Shown here: one piece after another, positions 26,361 through 34,958 of the stretch
Layout of the letters: each line of letters opens with the position of its first letter
Numbering within the stretch: position 1 is the stretch's first letter
NCBI RefSeq assembly: GCF_900111485.1
Contig: NZ_FOIC01000012.1
Span: 1 to 64,000, forward strand
Reading direction: 5' to 3'
Length of the DNA stretch: 64,000 nucleotides
From: Natrinema hispanicum
Lineage (GTDB): Archaea; Halobacteriota; Halobacteria; Halobacteriales; Natrialbaceae
The notes under the pieces: model-generated
Seen by the model: the letters and a program-made list of their open reading frames with translations, nothing else
What the model was told of the DNA's origin: nothing
Databases searched by the model: none
Translations under genes and position numbers: made by a program

Positions 26361-26422
26361 CCATGTCCCGGCACAATCGTACGACGGGTTGGGCCGGAAA
26401 CGACTGACAGCAGTCCGTATCA
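26361..26422 (+). repeat. Dispersed intergenic repeat, copy 7 (diverged)
   Basis: A roughly 62-base, more diverged copy: CCATGTCCCGGCACAATCG at the start, GGGCCGGAAACGACTGACAGCAG in the middle and GTCCGTATCA at the end. The last three bases are the stop codon of the small zinc-ribbon gene on the minus strand, just as copy 1 supplies the stop of the phosphate permease. Confidence 0.5.
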
Positions 26423-26545
26423 GGGCATGCGAAACGGCGTGTATCCACACGTCCGACATTCGAACGTGTGCTGGTGATTCATGAGCTTGCCAGCACATTC
26501 CGGGCAGGTGTAGGCCGTTCGCGCGAACTTTTCGCTGGAAGACAT
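26420..26545 (-). CDS. 41-residue zinc-ribbon microprotein
   Basis: A short open frame from ATG 26545 to TGA at 26420 encodes 41 residues: SSSEKFARTAYTCPECAGKL, then MNHQHTFECRTCGYTPFRMP. Four cysteines in CPEC and CRTC form a complete zinc-ribbon. It belongs to the type of small CPxCG-related zinc finger proteins known to be abundant in haloarchaea; functions of most are unknown. TTTAATATA about 24-30 bases upstream supports expression. Its stop codon is provided by a dispersed repeat copy. Confidence 0.75.
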   Translation of the reverse strand: MSSSEKFARTAYTCPECAGKLMNHQHTFECRTCGYTPFRMP

Positions 26546-26692
26546 GGTATGTGGTACCGCATGACGGTATATTAAATCTGCCCGTTGTATGATACTACCG
26601 CGAGTGAGGACTCTAGAGACGGTTATATACTCAATATGGCGGCGAGCACGACTCGAGTCGCGAGGAATCGAGGCTGGGGCGGGCTGAGACGA

Positions 26693-27373
26693 TCACGCAC
26701 ACAGCCCGTCGATCGTCTCGCGGATCGCCGTGCGGTACTCCGTCGGCTCGTATCCCAGTCGGCCGATCCAGACGTCTTGGTACGATGGGTGGAGAATCGG
26801 GACGAGCCACACGTCGAGGCGCGCACACCACACCGGCTCGAGCACGCTGTCGAGAAACCCCTCGAGGTCTCGTCCCTCAGCGGCGAGGACGCTCGTCGTC
26901 GCGTGTTTGCCGGTCGCGAGCACCACAGTCGGGTCGATTGTCTCGAGTTCGGCCAACAGATGCGTTCGACAGGTCGCCCGCTCGTCGGCCGTCGGTTCGC
27001 GGTTCGTGGAGGGATCGTCGGGGTCTGCGGGAAAGCACTTGACCGCGTTCGTATAGTATGCGTCCTCGTCGTAGCCGAGTCGCTCGAGCAGCCGGCGGAT
27101 GCGCCGCCCGGAGTGACGCGAGGTGTAGGCCTTGCCGGTCCAGTTGCCGCCTCGCCATCGCTCCGCGTCTGGGTTCCCGTAGCCGGGTGCCTCGCCGACG
27201 ACGACGATGTCGGCGTCGCAGTCGCCGGTCCCCCACGAAATGCACTCGCGAGCGTCGGCGAGGGCAGGACAGCGCGAACAGTCGGCTGCGAGGACGTTGC
27301 GACTGGTCGGATAGACTGGTTCGCCGGCTTCCGAGTCGGTGTCGCCGTTGGTGTCAGCGTCGGACGCGGGCAC
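26693..27373 (-). CDS. Uracil-DNA glycosylase superfamily, Fe-S type
   Basis: A 226-residue DNA repair enzyme of the iron-sulfur UDG group (family 4/5-like) that removes uracil from DNA. The catalytic loop GEAPGYGNPDAE is at about 60-71, the uracil-recognition and leucine-loop regions include TNAVKCFPADPDDPSTNREPT and LVPILHPSYQ (about 195-204). Cys32 and Cys35 (DCSRC) together with Cys in VKCFP and ERATCR can ligate a 4Fe-4S cluster. The start is GTG at 27373; no other credible start precedes the Cys pair. Confidence 0.85.
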   Translation of the reverse strand: MPASDADTNGDTDSEAGEPVYPTSRNVLAADCSRCPALADARECISWGTGDCDADIVVVGEAPGYGNPDAERWRGGNWTGKAYTSRHSGRRIRRLLERLGYDEDAYYTNAVKCFPADPDDPSTNREPTADERATCRTHLLAELETIDPTVVLATGKHATTSVLAAEGRDLEGFLDSVLEPVWCARLDVWLVPILHPSYQDVWIGRLGYEPTEYRTAIRETIDGLCA

Positions 27374-27491
27374 GCTCGAGCGTCCGTCGCCGAGGCAGTA
27401 ATGGGAGTCGGTTCGGCGCGACCATGGTCGTGTGATCGCGTCGCACGCGAGGGGACAGGTTTACCTTGGCTGGGTGGCTACCTGCGTGCTA

Positions 27492-27722
27492 ATGACATCG
27501 ATCGGTCCGGAACTGCTCACGGAATCACTCTCGCTGCTCGTCTACACCGTCATCGCCGGCGTGTTGACGGTCGGCGGTGCACTCGTCGAACAGGCCAGCC
27601 TCCAGCATCTCGGTGCCGGCGAGGCGATGATCGCGCTGTGGCTGGCTGCCCTGGGCGGCGTCATGCTCTATGCGGGCGTGTACGGGCTCGGCTACCAGAA
27701 GGTCCTCGCGAAATACGTCTAA
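27492..27722 (+). CDS. Small three-helix-like membrane protein
   Basis: A 76-residue hydrophobic protein with two to three helices (LLTESLSLLVYTVIAGVLTVGGALVEQ, then EAMIALWLAALGGVMLYAGVYGLGYQ). It ends in KVLAKYV. No known motif. The ATG at 27492 is preferred over an upstream in-frame start 20 residues earlier. It precedes ileS by 92 bases on the same strand. Confidence 0.6.
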   Translation: MTSIGPELLTESLSLLVYTVIAGVLTVGGALVEQASLQHLGAGEAMIALWLAALGGVMLYAGVYGLGYQKVLAKYV

Positions 27723-27814
27723 GCGATCACGACTCGGGTTTGTGTTGACCAGCGGGGCGCGGCGGAACCCGCAATATCGATTCCTCTTTACTGCCGGAGG
27801 CGATTAGGTCGGAT

Positions 27815-30800
27815 ATGAGCAGGTTCGGCGAGGTCGACGACCAGTACGACCCAGACGAACTCGAGCAACGGGTTTTCGAGTACTGGGACGACGTCGACGC
27901 CTACGAGCAGACGGTCGAGCACCGATCGGACGGTGAGTCCTTTTTCTTCGTCGACGGCCCGCCGTACACGTCGGGGTCGGCGCACATGGGAACCACCTGG
28001 AACAAGTCGCTGAAAGACGTCTACCTGCGATACCTGCGGATGCAGGGCTACGACGTCACGGATCGGCCGGGCTACGACATGCACGGGCTGCCGATCGAGA
28101 CCCGCGTCGAAGAGCGCCTTGGCTTCGAGAACAAGAAAGACATCGAGGAGTTCGGCGAGGAGAACTTCATCCAGGAATGTAAGGACTACGCCAACGAGCA
28201 ACTCGAGGGCCTGCAGTCCGACTTCCAGGACTTCGGCGTCTGGATGGACTGGGACAACCCCTACAAGACCCTCGAGCCGGAGTACATGGAAGCGGCCTGG
28301 TGGGGCTTTTCGAACGCCGCCGACCGCGGCTTAGTCGAGCAGGGCCACCGCTCGATTTCGCAGTGTCCCCGGTGTGAGACCGCCATCGCGAACAACGAAG
28401 TCGAGTACGAGGACGTCGAGGACCCCTCGATTTACGTCAAATTCGATCTCGCCGAGCGCGAGGGCTCGATCGTCATCTGGACGACGACGCCGTGGACGAT
28501 CCCCGCGAACACCTTCGTCGCGGTCGACGAAGAGGGCGATTACGTCGGCGTCCGCGCCGAGAAAGACGGCGAGGAGGAACTCCTCTATCTCGCCGACGCG
28601 AAACACGAAGAAGTCCTGAAAGAGGGCCGCTACGACGACTACGAAGTCGTCGAGGAACTCTCCGGCGAGGAGCTCCTCGGCTGGTCCTACGAGCATCCGC
28701 TCGCAGCGGAAGTCCCCGACCACGTCGACGCCGAGGGCGTCTTCGAGGTCTACGCTGCCGACTACGTCGACACCCACGGTGACGGCACTGGCCTCGTCCA
28801 CTCCGCGCCCGGCCACGGTGAAGTCGACTTCGAGCGCGGCCGCGAACTCGGCTTCCCGATCTTCTGTCCGGTCGGTGGCGACGGCGTCTACACCGAAGAA
28901 GCTGGCAAGTACGAAGGCCAGTTCGTCAAGGACGCCGACGACGAAATCACCGCCGACCTCGAGGACAACGGCGCGTTGCTGGCTTCCGGTACCGTCCACC
29001 ACAGCTACGGCCACTGTTGGCGCTGTGACACGGGCATCCTCCAGATCGTCACCGACCAGTGGTTCATCACGATCACGGATATCAAAGACGACCTGCTCGA
29101 GAACATCGAGGACAGCGAGTGGCACCCCGAGTGGGCTCGCGACAGCCGCTTCCGTGACTTCGTCGAGGAAGCGCCGGACTGGAACGTCTCTCGCCAGCGC
29201 TACTGGGGCATTCCGCTGCCGGTCTGGACGCCCGAAGATCGGGACGACGACGAGGATATGATCGTCATCGGCACTCGCGAAGAACTCGCCGAGCGCGTCG
29301 ATCAGGACGTCAACCCTGACGAAGTCGACCTCCACAAGGACACGGTCGACGACCTGACGATCACCGAGGACGGCACCACCTACACCCGCGTTCCCGACGT
29401 CTTCGACGTCTGGCTCGACTCCTCGGTCGCGTCGTGGGGCACCCTCGATTATCCCTCGGACGACAGCCAATTCGACGAACTCTGGCCCGCTGACCTGATT
29501 CTCGAGGCCCACGACCAGACCCGCGGCTGGTTCTGGTCCCAGCTCGGGATGGGCACCGCCGCACTCGGCGAAAGCCCCTATCAGGAGGTCCTGATGCACG
29601 GCCACGCGCTCATGCCCGACGGCCGCGCGATGAGCAAGTCCAAGGACATCTTAGTCGACCCCCACGAGGCGATCGACCGCCACGGCCGAGACGTCATGCG
29701 GCTATTCCTCCTCTCGAACAACCCGCAGGGCGAGGACATGCGCTTCGACTGGGACGGGATGCAGACGATGGAGAACCACCTCCGGACGCTGTGGAACGTC
29801 TTCCGGTTCCCGCTGCCGTACATGCGTCTGGACGACTTCGACCCCACCGAAACGACGCTCGAGGACGTTGACGATGCCCTCGAGCCCCTCGACGAGTGGG
29901 TGCTCGCCCGACTGCAATCCACGAAAGCCGAGATGACCGCCCACTTCGAGGACTTCCGCCAGGACAAGGCCGTTGATGAACTCCTTGAGTTCGTCGTCGA
30001 GGACGTCTCCCGGTTCTACGTCCAGGCCGTCCGCGAGCGCATGTGGGACGAAGCGGACAGCGCCTCGAAGCAGGCCGCCTACGCGACGATCTATCGCGTG
30101 CTGCGAGAGAGCGTCGCCCTGCTCGCGCCGTACGCCCCCTTTATCAGCGAGGAGATCTACGGCACGCTCACCGGTGAGGACGGGTTCGACACCGTCCACA
30201 TGGAAGATTGGCCCGACGTTGACGAGCATTGGGAAGATCAGCAACTCGAGGAGGACGTTTCCCTCCTCCGCGCCATCGAGGAAGCCGGTGCGAACGCCCG
30301 CCAGCAGGCGGGTCGCAAACTCCGCTGGCCGGTCCCGCGTGTGGTCGTCGCCGCCGACGACGAGCGCGTCGTCGCGGCCGTCGAGCGACACACCGGCCTG
30401 CTCGAGGAACGGCTCAACGCCCGTGAGATCGAACTCGTCTCGCCGGAGGACCGGTGGGGCGAACTCCAGTATAGCGCCGAGGCCGACATGAGCGAACTCG
30501 GCCCGACCTTCGGTGGTCGCGCCGGTCAGGTCATGAATGCACTCAACGAGGCCCGGATCGACGAGCCAACGCTCGAGAACCTCGAATCTGCCGTCGCGGA
30601 TGTCCTCGAAGACGACGAGGAACTCGAGGAGTCGATGGTTTCGTTCGTTACCCAGACGCCCGACGACATCGCCGGTACTGCCTTCGGCACCGACGGTGAC
30701 GACCGCGGCGTCGCCTACGTCGACGCCTCCCTGACTGATGACATCGAAAGTGAGGGCTACGCTCGCGAGGTCATCCGCCGCGTTCAGGAGATGCGCAAGG

Positions 30801-31021
30801 ATCTCGATCTCGACGTCGAAGAGCGGATCGCACTCGACCTCGCAATCGACGACGACCGCGTCGCCGACCTCGTCGCCGAGCGCGCGGACCTGATCAACGA
30901 GGAAGTCCGCGCCGACGAGCGCCGCACAGTCGAGGACGGCCACCGCAAGGAGTGGGATGTTGACGGTGTGACGATGGAGATTGCGCTCGAGGCGCTGGCG
31001 GCTGCTGAGGCCTCGGAATAG
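27815..31021 (+). CDS. ileS: Isoleucine--tRNA ligase
   Basis: A 1068-residue class I aminoacyl-tRNA synthetase charging tRNA-Ile. The HIGH-type signature is SGSAHMGT (about residues 54-61) and the KMSKS-type signature AMSKSKD is near 605. The editing (CP1) domain lies between, with TTPWTIPANTFVAV. The anticodon-binding region follows at about 690-900 and an archaeal-type C-terminal part ends with the acidic helix EIALEALAAAEASE. Length and order are those of archaeal IleRS. A copy of the 3' end recurs 200 bases downstream, after a terminator-like hairpin. Confidence 0.96.
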   Translation: MSRFGEVDDQYDPDELEQRVFEYWDDVDAYEQTVEHRSDGESFFFVDGPPYTSGSAHMGTTWNKSLKDVYLRYLRMQGYDVTDRPGYDMHGLPIETRVEERLGFENKKDIEEFGEENFIQECKDYANEQLEGLQSDFQDFGVWMDWDNPYKTLEPEYMEAAWWGFSNAADRGLVEQGHRSISQCPRCETAIANNEVEYEDVEDPSIYVKFDLAEREGSIVIWTTTPWTIPANTFVAVDEEGDYVGVRAEKDGEEELLYLADAKHEEVLKEGRYDDYEVVEELSGEELLGWSYEHPLAAEVPDHVDAEGVFEVYAADYVDTHGDGTGLVHSAPGHGEVDFERGRELGFPIFCPVGGDGVYTEEAGKYEGQFVKDADDEITADLEDNGALLASGTVHHSYGHCWRCDTGILQIVTDQWFITITDIKDDLLENIEDSEWHPEWARDSRFRDFVEEAPDWNVSRQRYWGIPLPVWTPEDRDDDEDMIVIGTREELAERVDQDVNPDEVDLHKDTVDDLTITEDGTTYTRVPDVFDVWLDSSVASWGTLDYPSDDSQFDELWPADLILEAHDQTRGWFWSQLGMGTAALGESPYQEVLMHGHALMPDGRAMSKSKDILVDPHEAIDRHGRDVMRLFLLSNNPQGEDMRFDWDGMQTMENHLRTLWNVFRFPLPYMRLDDFDPTETTLEDVDDALEPLDEWVLARLQSTKAEMTAHFEDFRQDKAVDELLEFVVEDVSRFYVQAVRERMWDEADSASKQAAYATIYRVLRESVALLAPYAPFISEEIYGTLTGEDGFDTVHMEDWPDVDEHWEDQQLEEDVSLLRAIEEAGANARQQAGRKLRWPVPRVVVAADDERVVAAVERHTGLLEERLNAREIELVSPEDRWGELQYSAEADMSELGPTFGGRAGQVMNALNEARIDEPTLENLESAVADVLEDDEELEESMVSFVTQTPDDIAGTAFGTDGDDRGVAYVDASLTDDIESEGYAREVIRRVQEMRKDLDLDVEERIALDLAIDDDRVADLVAERADLINEEVRADERRTVEDGHRKEWDVDGVTMEIALEALAAAEASE

Positions 31022-31036
31022 AACTGCCGAGCGGTG

Positions 31037-31125
31037 CGAGGGCTGAGCGACTGCGAAGCCCTCGGAAGCGAACGGGGAGCAAAGCGACCCGTGAGCAGCG
31101 AGGCAGCTTTTTGGTCCAGATTTTT
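31037..31125 (+). terminator. Hairpin and T-tracts after ileS
   Basis: CGAGGGCT (31037-31044) pairs with AGCCCTCG (31057-31064) around a 12-base loop. Two TTTTT tracts follow at 31108-31112 and 31121-31125. Archaeal termination relies mainly on T-tracts, so this stretch is a good terminator candidate for ileS. Confidence 0.55.
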
Positions 31126-31170
31126 GCGTGAGCGGTCGCGAGCACTGCGAGCGATCCGAACGGAAAAAGG

Positions 31171-31219
31171 TGGATGCAGAGATCGCACTCGAGGCGCTGG
31201 CGGCTGTGGAAGCGTATGA
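31171..31219 (+). pseudogene. Duplicated 3' end of ileS
   Basis: This segment repeats the last 17 codons of ileS: both copies share the 19 identical bases CTCGAGGCGCTGGCGGCTG (30986-31004 and 31188-31206) and both encode the peptide pattern EIALEALAA-x-EA-x-E followed by TAG. No start codon or ribosome access is evident, so it is a noncoding remnant. The rest of 31022-31325 holds the terminator and otherwise nothing I can name. Confidence 0.6.
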
Positions 31220-31325
31220 GTAGCGACTCACAGCGATTCGGTTTGATTTGCACTGGTTCGGGAGAGCAATCTTGACAGCCACGTTGCCGTAACTGTCTTG
31301 CGCGCTGACTGACCAGCAATGGGTA

Positions 31326-33407
31326 GTGAGTTCTCGAGTCCCCGCCCTCGCGTTTGTTGTCGTGCTCGTCTGTAGCCTGCCAGCCGGCGTCGGTATCCTC
31401 GAGCCGGCGCAGGCAGCTGCACCCACTGAGGCCGCCGATCCCGGCGGCGACGTGGTCGTGGGCCCCAGTGAGACTCTGCGTGCGGTCGGAACCCGGACGA
31501 GCGCCGAGGACGTGTTCGACCGCACGACCGTTCTCAGACATCGCCCCGACGACCCCGACGTATTCGAGACGGAAACGACGTTTCACGTCCCCGACGCCGT
31601 CACCGAGTTCGAGATCGGGCTCCAACAGGGTGCGACCGTCGAATCGGTGACGGGCCTCGAGCGGACGGGCGAGCGGACCTACGCGTGGACCGGCGCGACC
31701 GACCGGCCGACGATCCGCTACACGATGCCGGCCGACCGGCGGGGCGGGACGTACGGAACGCGCTCGTCGGAGACGGGATACACGTTCGTCGACACCGGCG
31801 ACTGGGGGATCGTCGCGGTGCCATCGCTCAATGTCTCCCTGCGACGGACTGACCCGGTCGGCATCGAGGAGACGGTAACCGTCGACGGCCCGGGCGCGAC
31901 CAGCGGCGACATCGCCGTCTTCGGCGACGTAACGACCTACGAGCGAGCGACCGATGGCGGGACGATCCGACTGGTCGTCCCCGACGTGGCACGGCTCGAG
32001 GAGTCGCCGGACGCGATCCTGGCGGCATTGGCGGACGCACGCAACAGTCTCGCGGTGGGGATGCGACGCGACGAGGTGGTCGTGATCGCAGCACCGACCG
32101 GGGCCGATTGGGGGCCACGCGGGATTCAGTACGGCCGCGCCGATGCGTGGGTCGTTGCCGACGCCACGCTCGATGAGCCGAACCCGGCCTGGCTTCACGA
32201 GTACGTCCACGTCCGGCAGCGCTTCTCGAATGCGGCGACCGACACCACGCCGAAGACGGCGTGGCTTATCGAAGCCCAGGCCGACTATTACGCGGGGCTG
32301 CTCGCCTTCGAGCGCGGTCGCACTGCCTTCGACGACTTCAGCGCCCTCCTCGAGCGCGGCGAGCGATCGCCGTACGCCGACGGGGTGTTGGTCGATCGCT
32401 CGACGTGGGCAGATCCGAAGACGGACTACGCAAAGGGAGCACTCGTCTACGGCGAGCTCGACCGCCGACTGCGGCTCGCGACTGACGGCGACCGGACGCT
32501 CGAGGACGTTTTCCGCTCGTTGAACGCTCAGGAGGGCAGAATCACCGAGGTTGACTTCCTGCAGACGCTCGAAGAGTACGGCGGGGCTGACGTCCGGGAC
32601 GCTGCCGAACGATACACCCAAACCGAGGCGACGCCCGAGATGTGGACCCGGAGCCAGCACGCAGCGGCCTTCGACCAGCCGGTCGCGGAGTTTGAGTCCG
32701 AGTTGGAGACGGACTCTCTCGAGGTGGCGGGCCGGGAGTGGCCACGGTGGAACGCCTCGGGGTCGACGGGAACTGCCGATGAAGCTGGCGACGTGATCGC
32801 GGTCCCAGCCGGTAAACAGGTATCCCTGCCGGTCACGGTCACCAACGTCGGCAGCCGAGCCGGTGCGTACGATGCGACGCTGCAGGTCGACGGCCGCCCG
32901 GTCGACACCCGCCGGGATCGACTTGCAGTCGGCGAAACGGCACAGAACCGCCTCTCGTGGACGCCGGCCGAGCCTGGCGCGTCCACGCTTCGCGTCGGCT
33001 CCGAGCGGCTGACCGCCGTCGTTCGCTCGGATGCGAGCGTGACCGTCACCGACCTGCACGTTTCGCCCGAGCGCGTCGATTCCGGCGAGCCGGTGACGGT
33101 GACTGCGACGGTCGAGGCTGCCGACGAGCGCCCGGCAGCGGCCGTCCTCGAGTTCCGGACCGTCGAGGGTATCGTCGCCGAGCGTCCCGTGGCGCTTCGG
33201 GTCGGGGAGTCGACGACGGTGGAGGCGGATCTTCGGTTCGACGAGGTGGGCCGGTACCAGATCGCGGTTGGTGACCGAACCACTACCGCGCGCGTCGGCA
33301 GTGGGCCGGCCGCGGCGATCGAGACGGTGCCCGGCTTCGGCGTTCCGGCTGCGCTCGTCGCGGTCGCGATGCTCCTCATCGTCGCAGTGCGATCGCGCCA
33401 GTACTGA
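31326..33407 (+). CDS. Surface-anchored gluzincin-like metallopeptidase with PGF-CTERM tail
   Basis: A 693-residue exported protein. An N-terminal Sec-type signal (about 4-30, VPALAFVVVLVCSLPAGVGILEPAQA) leads into a beta-rich domain (about 50-230). The zinc motif His291-Glu-Tyr-Val-His295 with a downstream Glu316 (WLIEAQADYY) matches the gluzincin layout HExxH-x20-E, as in M1-like or M61-like peptidases. A CARDB-type beta-sandwich follows (about 490-660). The end PGFG (from 669), a hydrophobic helix and RSRQY form a PGF-CTERM signal, expected to be processed by archaeosortase A and replaced by a lipid anchor. The start is GTG at 31326. Substrate unknown. Confidence 0.78.
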   Translation: MSSRVPALAFVVVLVCSLPAGVGILEPAQAAAPTEAADPGGDVVVGPSETLRAVGTRTSAEDVFDRTTVLRHRPDDPDVFETETTFHVPDAVTEFEIGLQQGATVESVTGLERTGERTYAWTGATDRPTIRYTMPADRRGGTYGTRSSETGYTFVDTGDWGIVAVPSLNVSLRRTDPVGIEETVTVDGPGATSGDIAVFGDVTTYERATDGGTIRLVVPDVARLEESPDAILAALADARNSLAVGMRRDEVVVIAAPTGADWGPRGIQYGRADAWVVADATLDEPNPAWLHEYVHVRQRFSNAATDTTPKTAWLIEAQADYYAGLLAFERGRTAFDDFSALLERGERSPYADGVLVDRSTWADPKTDYAKGALVYGELDRRLRLATDGDRTLEDVFRSLNAQEGRITEVDFLQTLEEYGGADVRDAAERYTQTEATPEMWTRSQHAAAFDQPVAEFESELETDSLEVAGREWPRWNASGSTGTADEAGDVIAVPAGKQVSLPVTVTNVGSRAGAYDATLQVDGRPVDTRRDRLAVGETAQNRLSWTPAEPGASTLRVGSERLTAVVRSDASVTVTDLHVSPERVDSGEPVTVTATVEAADERPAAAVLEFRTVEGIVAERPVALRVGESTTVEADLRFDEVGRYQIAVGDRTTTARVGSGPAAAIETVPGFGVPAALVAVAMLLIVAVRSRQY

Positions 33408-33443
33408 CGGGAAGCAATAGGTGGCCTCGGGTCCGTTTCGTCG

Positions 33444-33908
33444 TTACTCGAGATCGACGCGGAACCGACATTTGTCGGCTTCGTCGTCGACACAGGCTGT
33501 TTCGGTGACGGTCGCGTCGCCGTCGAACGCGGCGACGACTCCTTCGAGAACGCCGTGGGCCATGCCACAGTAGGTGGTGTCGCGGTGGGTCTCGTAGGTG
33601 ACGACCCCGTGATCGAACTCGTGGCGGGAGGAAATCGCAGGCAGCGACACGTCATCGGTAGCGGTTTCGACATCGTCGTAGACTCGCTCGAGTTCGGCGA
33701 GCAGGTCCGACGCCTCCCAGTCGGGGCTGACGTGGGCGCTGAACGTCGAGAGAAGGTCGGGTGCGAGCGTGCGGCCGACGTCGCGTTCGATCGCGCGTCT
33801 GTCCTGGGTGGCCATCCCCGATAGCGTCTCGAGGATGGCGTCGATCTCGGCGTCGTCGGTTTGGTCGACGACGTACTCCTTGAGGGTCTTGTGGACGAGT
33901 CCGTGCAT
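33444..33908 (-). CDS. Short H-NOX-like (heme NO-binding-like) protein
   Basis: A 154-residue protein beginning MHGLVHKTLKEYV, close to the start of H-NOX/HNOB domains. Near residue 103 it reads VVTYETHRDTTYCGMAHGVLEGVVAAF, which aligns by eye with the YxSxR block (Y105, T107, R109) and the following GLLxGxxxxF helix. The C terminus ETACVDDEADKCRFRVD resembles the end of HNOB and V4R domains. The protein is shorter than the usual 180 or so residues, and no His is found about 30 residues before YxSxR, where the proximal heme ligand is expected. It may be a heme-free relative. ATG 33908 removes 11 residues of a longer reading. Confidence 0.62.
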   Translation of the reverse strand: MHGLVHKTLKEYVVDQTDDAEIDAILETLSGMATQDRRAIERDVGRTLAPDLLSTFSAHVSPDWEASDLLAELERVYDDVETATDDVSLPAISSRHEFDHGVVTYETHRDTTYCGMAHGVLEGVVAAFDGDATVTETACVDDEADKCRFRVDLE

Positions 33909-34010
33909 TGATACGCTCGTGCAGATTCCGCCGCAGTTCACACAGCCGATACCGCACCGTGTGAAACGCTAACCGCTAGGCCACGTGCGGGCGAGTACTT
34001 ACCCGTTTAC

Positions 34011-34868
34011 TCACAGGTGCGATGCGATCGCCGGCGCGACCGAGACGGTGCTGACACCGCGCTCGATGGTGTCGGTGCCGTAGATCGCTTCGACGCCAGC
34101 CCGCGAGAGCTTCGTGACGGCGTTGCGAGCCAGCAGCGGGTGGACGCAGGTGATAAAGACGCGGCCGACCGATCGCTCCCGGAGGACGCCGACGGCTTCG
34201 CTCATCGTCGAGCCCGTCGCGATGATGTCGTCGACCACGACGACGTCGCGATCTGCCACGTCGACGTCGCTCGGTGTGATCTCGACGTCGGTGCCGGAGT
34301 GGCGCACCTTCTCGAAGTAGTCGGTCTCGCCCGCGCCGTAGGCATTTTGGACCGTCTCGGCGAGGTCGATCGCGCCCGCGTCGGGCGAGAGGAACACCGG
34401 GTCCACGAGGTCGCCGGGTAAGGGCTCGGCCAGTCGGCCCGCGGCGTCGACGGCCGTCGCCGTCGGCTCGAAGAACTCACAGACTGCCTCCTCGTGGGGA
34501 TCGACCGTCAGCACCCGGTCTGCGCCGGTCGAAATCGCCCGCGCCACCGCGCGCGCGGAGATGGGATGACCCGGCTCGAACGCCTTGTCCTGCCGGCCAT
34601 AGCCCATGTACGGCAGGACGGTGACGACCTCCTCGACGCCAGCCTCGCGGACGGCATCCTGCAACTGGAGTACCTCGAGGTGGGCGTCGCTCGAGACGGT
34701 CGAGGCGACGATGACCGCCCGGTCGGGCTCTGCGTCGGCGACGCCGGGAGCGGCCGCGAGCAGTTCGCCGTCGGGGAAGCTGTCGTACTCGACGGCGGCG
34801 AGCGGTTCATCGAGCTCACGAGCGAGTGCTGCGGCGAGTGCCTGAGACGTGGATCCACTGACGATCAT
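34011..34868 (-). CDS. prs: Ribose-phosphate pyrophosphokinase (PRPP synthetase)
   Basis: A 285-residue enzyme making PRPP from ribose 5-phosphate and ATP, used by purine, pyrimidine, histidine and tryptophan synthesis and by upp in this window. The metal-binding motif RVLTVDPHEEAVCEFFEP is at about 117-134 and the PRPP loop DVVVVDDIIATGSTM at about 205-219. YMGYGRQDKAFEPGHPISARAVARAI is the ATP-binding flexible region. The ATG at 34868 (MIVSGSTSQALAAALA) matches the usual archaeal beginning. It is the archaeal short form. Confidence 0.94.
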   Translation of the reverse strand: MIVSGSTSQALAAALARELDEPLAAVEYDSFPDGELLAAAPGVADAEPDRAVIVASTVSSDAHLEVLQLQDAVREAGVEEVVTVLPYMGYGRQDKAFEPGHPISARAVARAISTGADRVLTVDPHEEAVCEFFEPTATAVDAAGRLAEPLPGDLVDPVFLSPDAGAIDLAETVQNAYGAGETDYFEKVRHSGTDVEITPSDVDVADRDVVVVDDIIATGSTMSEAVGVLRERSVGRVFITCVHPLLARNAVTKLSRAGVEAIYGTDTIERGVSTVSVAPAIASHL

Positions 34869-34958
34869 AGTCGGTGGCACACTCCGGGGGCTAAACCAGC
34901 TTTCGTTCTGTGTTGCGTTCGCCCCTTGCGTGTCGGCCTCGTCGGTCGGTGCGAGTAG

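Noticed and set aside
26586-26640. GATACTACCGCGAGTGAGG resembling the left end of the inverted-repeat element
   Set aside because: Only about ten bases match and there is no inverted partner within 150 bases.
26585-27748. Long plus-strand reading across the UDG gene and following region
   Set aside because: It is the antisense of the UDG gene; composition (many Arg, His and Ser, no domain) is that of a shadow frame in GC-rich DNA.
28331-29605. Long minus-strand reading inside ileS
   Set aside because: Val/Asp/Glu-rich antisense shadow of a strongly biased coding gene; no start signal or family pattern.
30894-33059. 721-residue minus-strand reading opposite ileS end and the peptidase-like gene
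   Set aside because: Arg/His-rich shadow; the sense strand encodes well-supported proteins in both parts.
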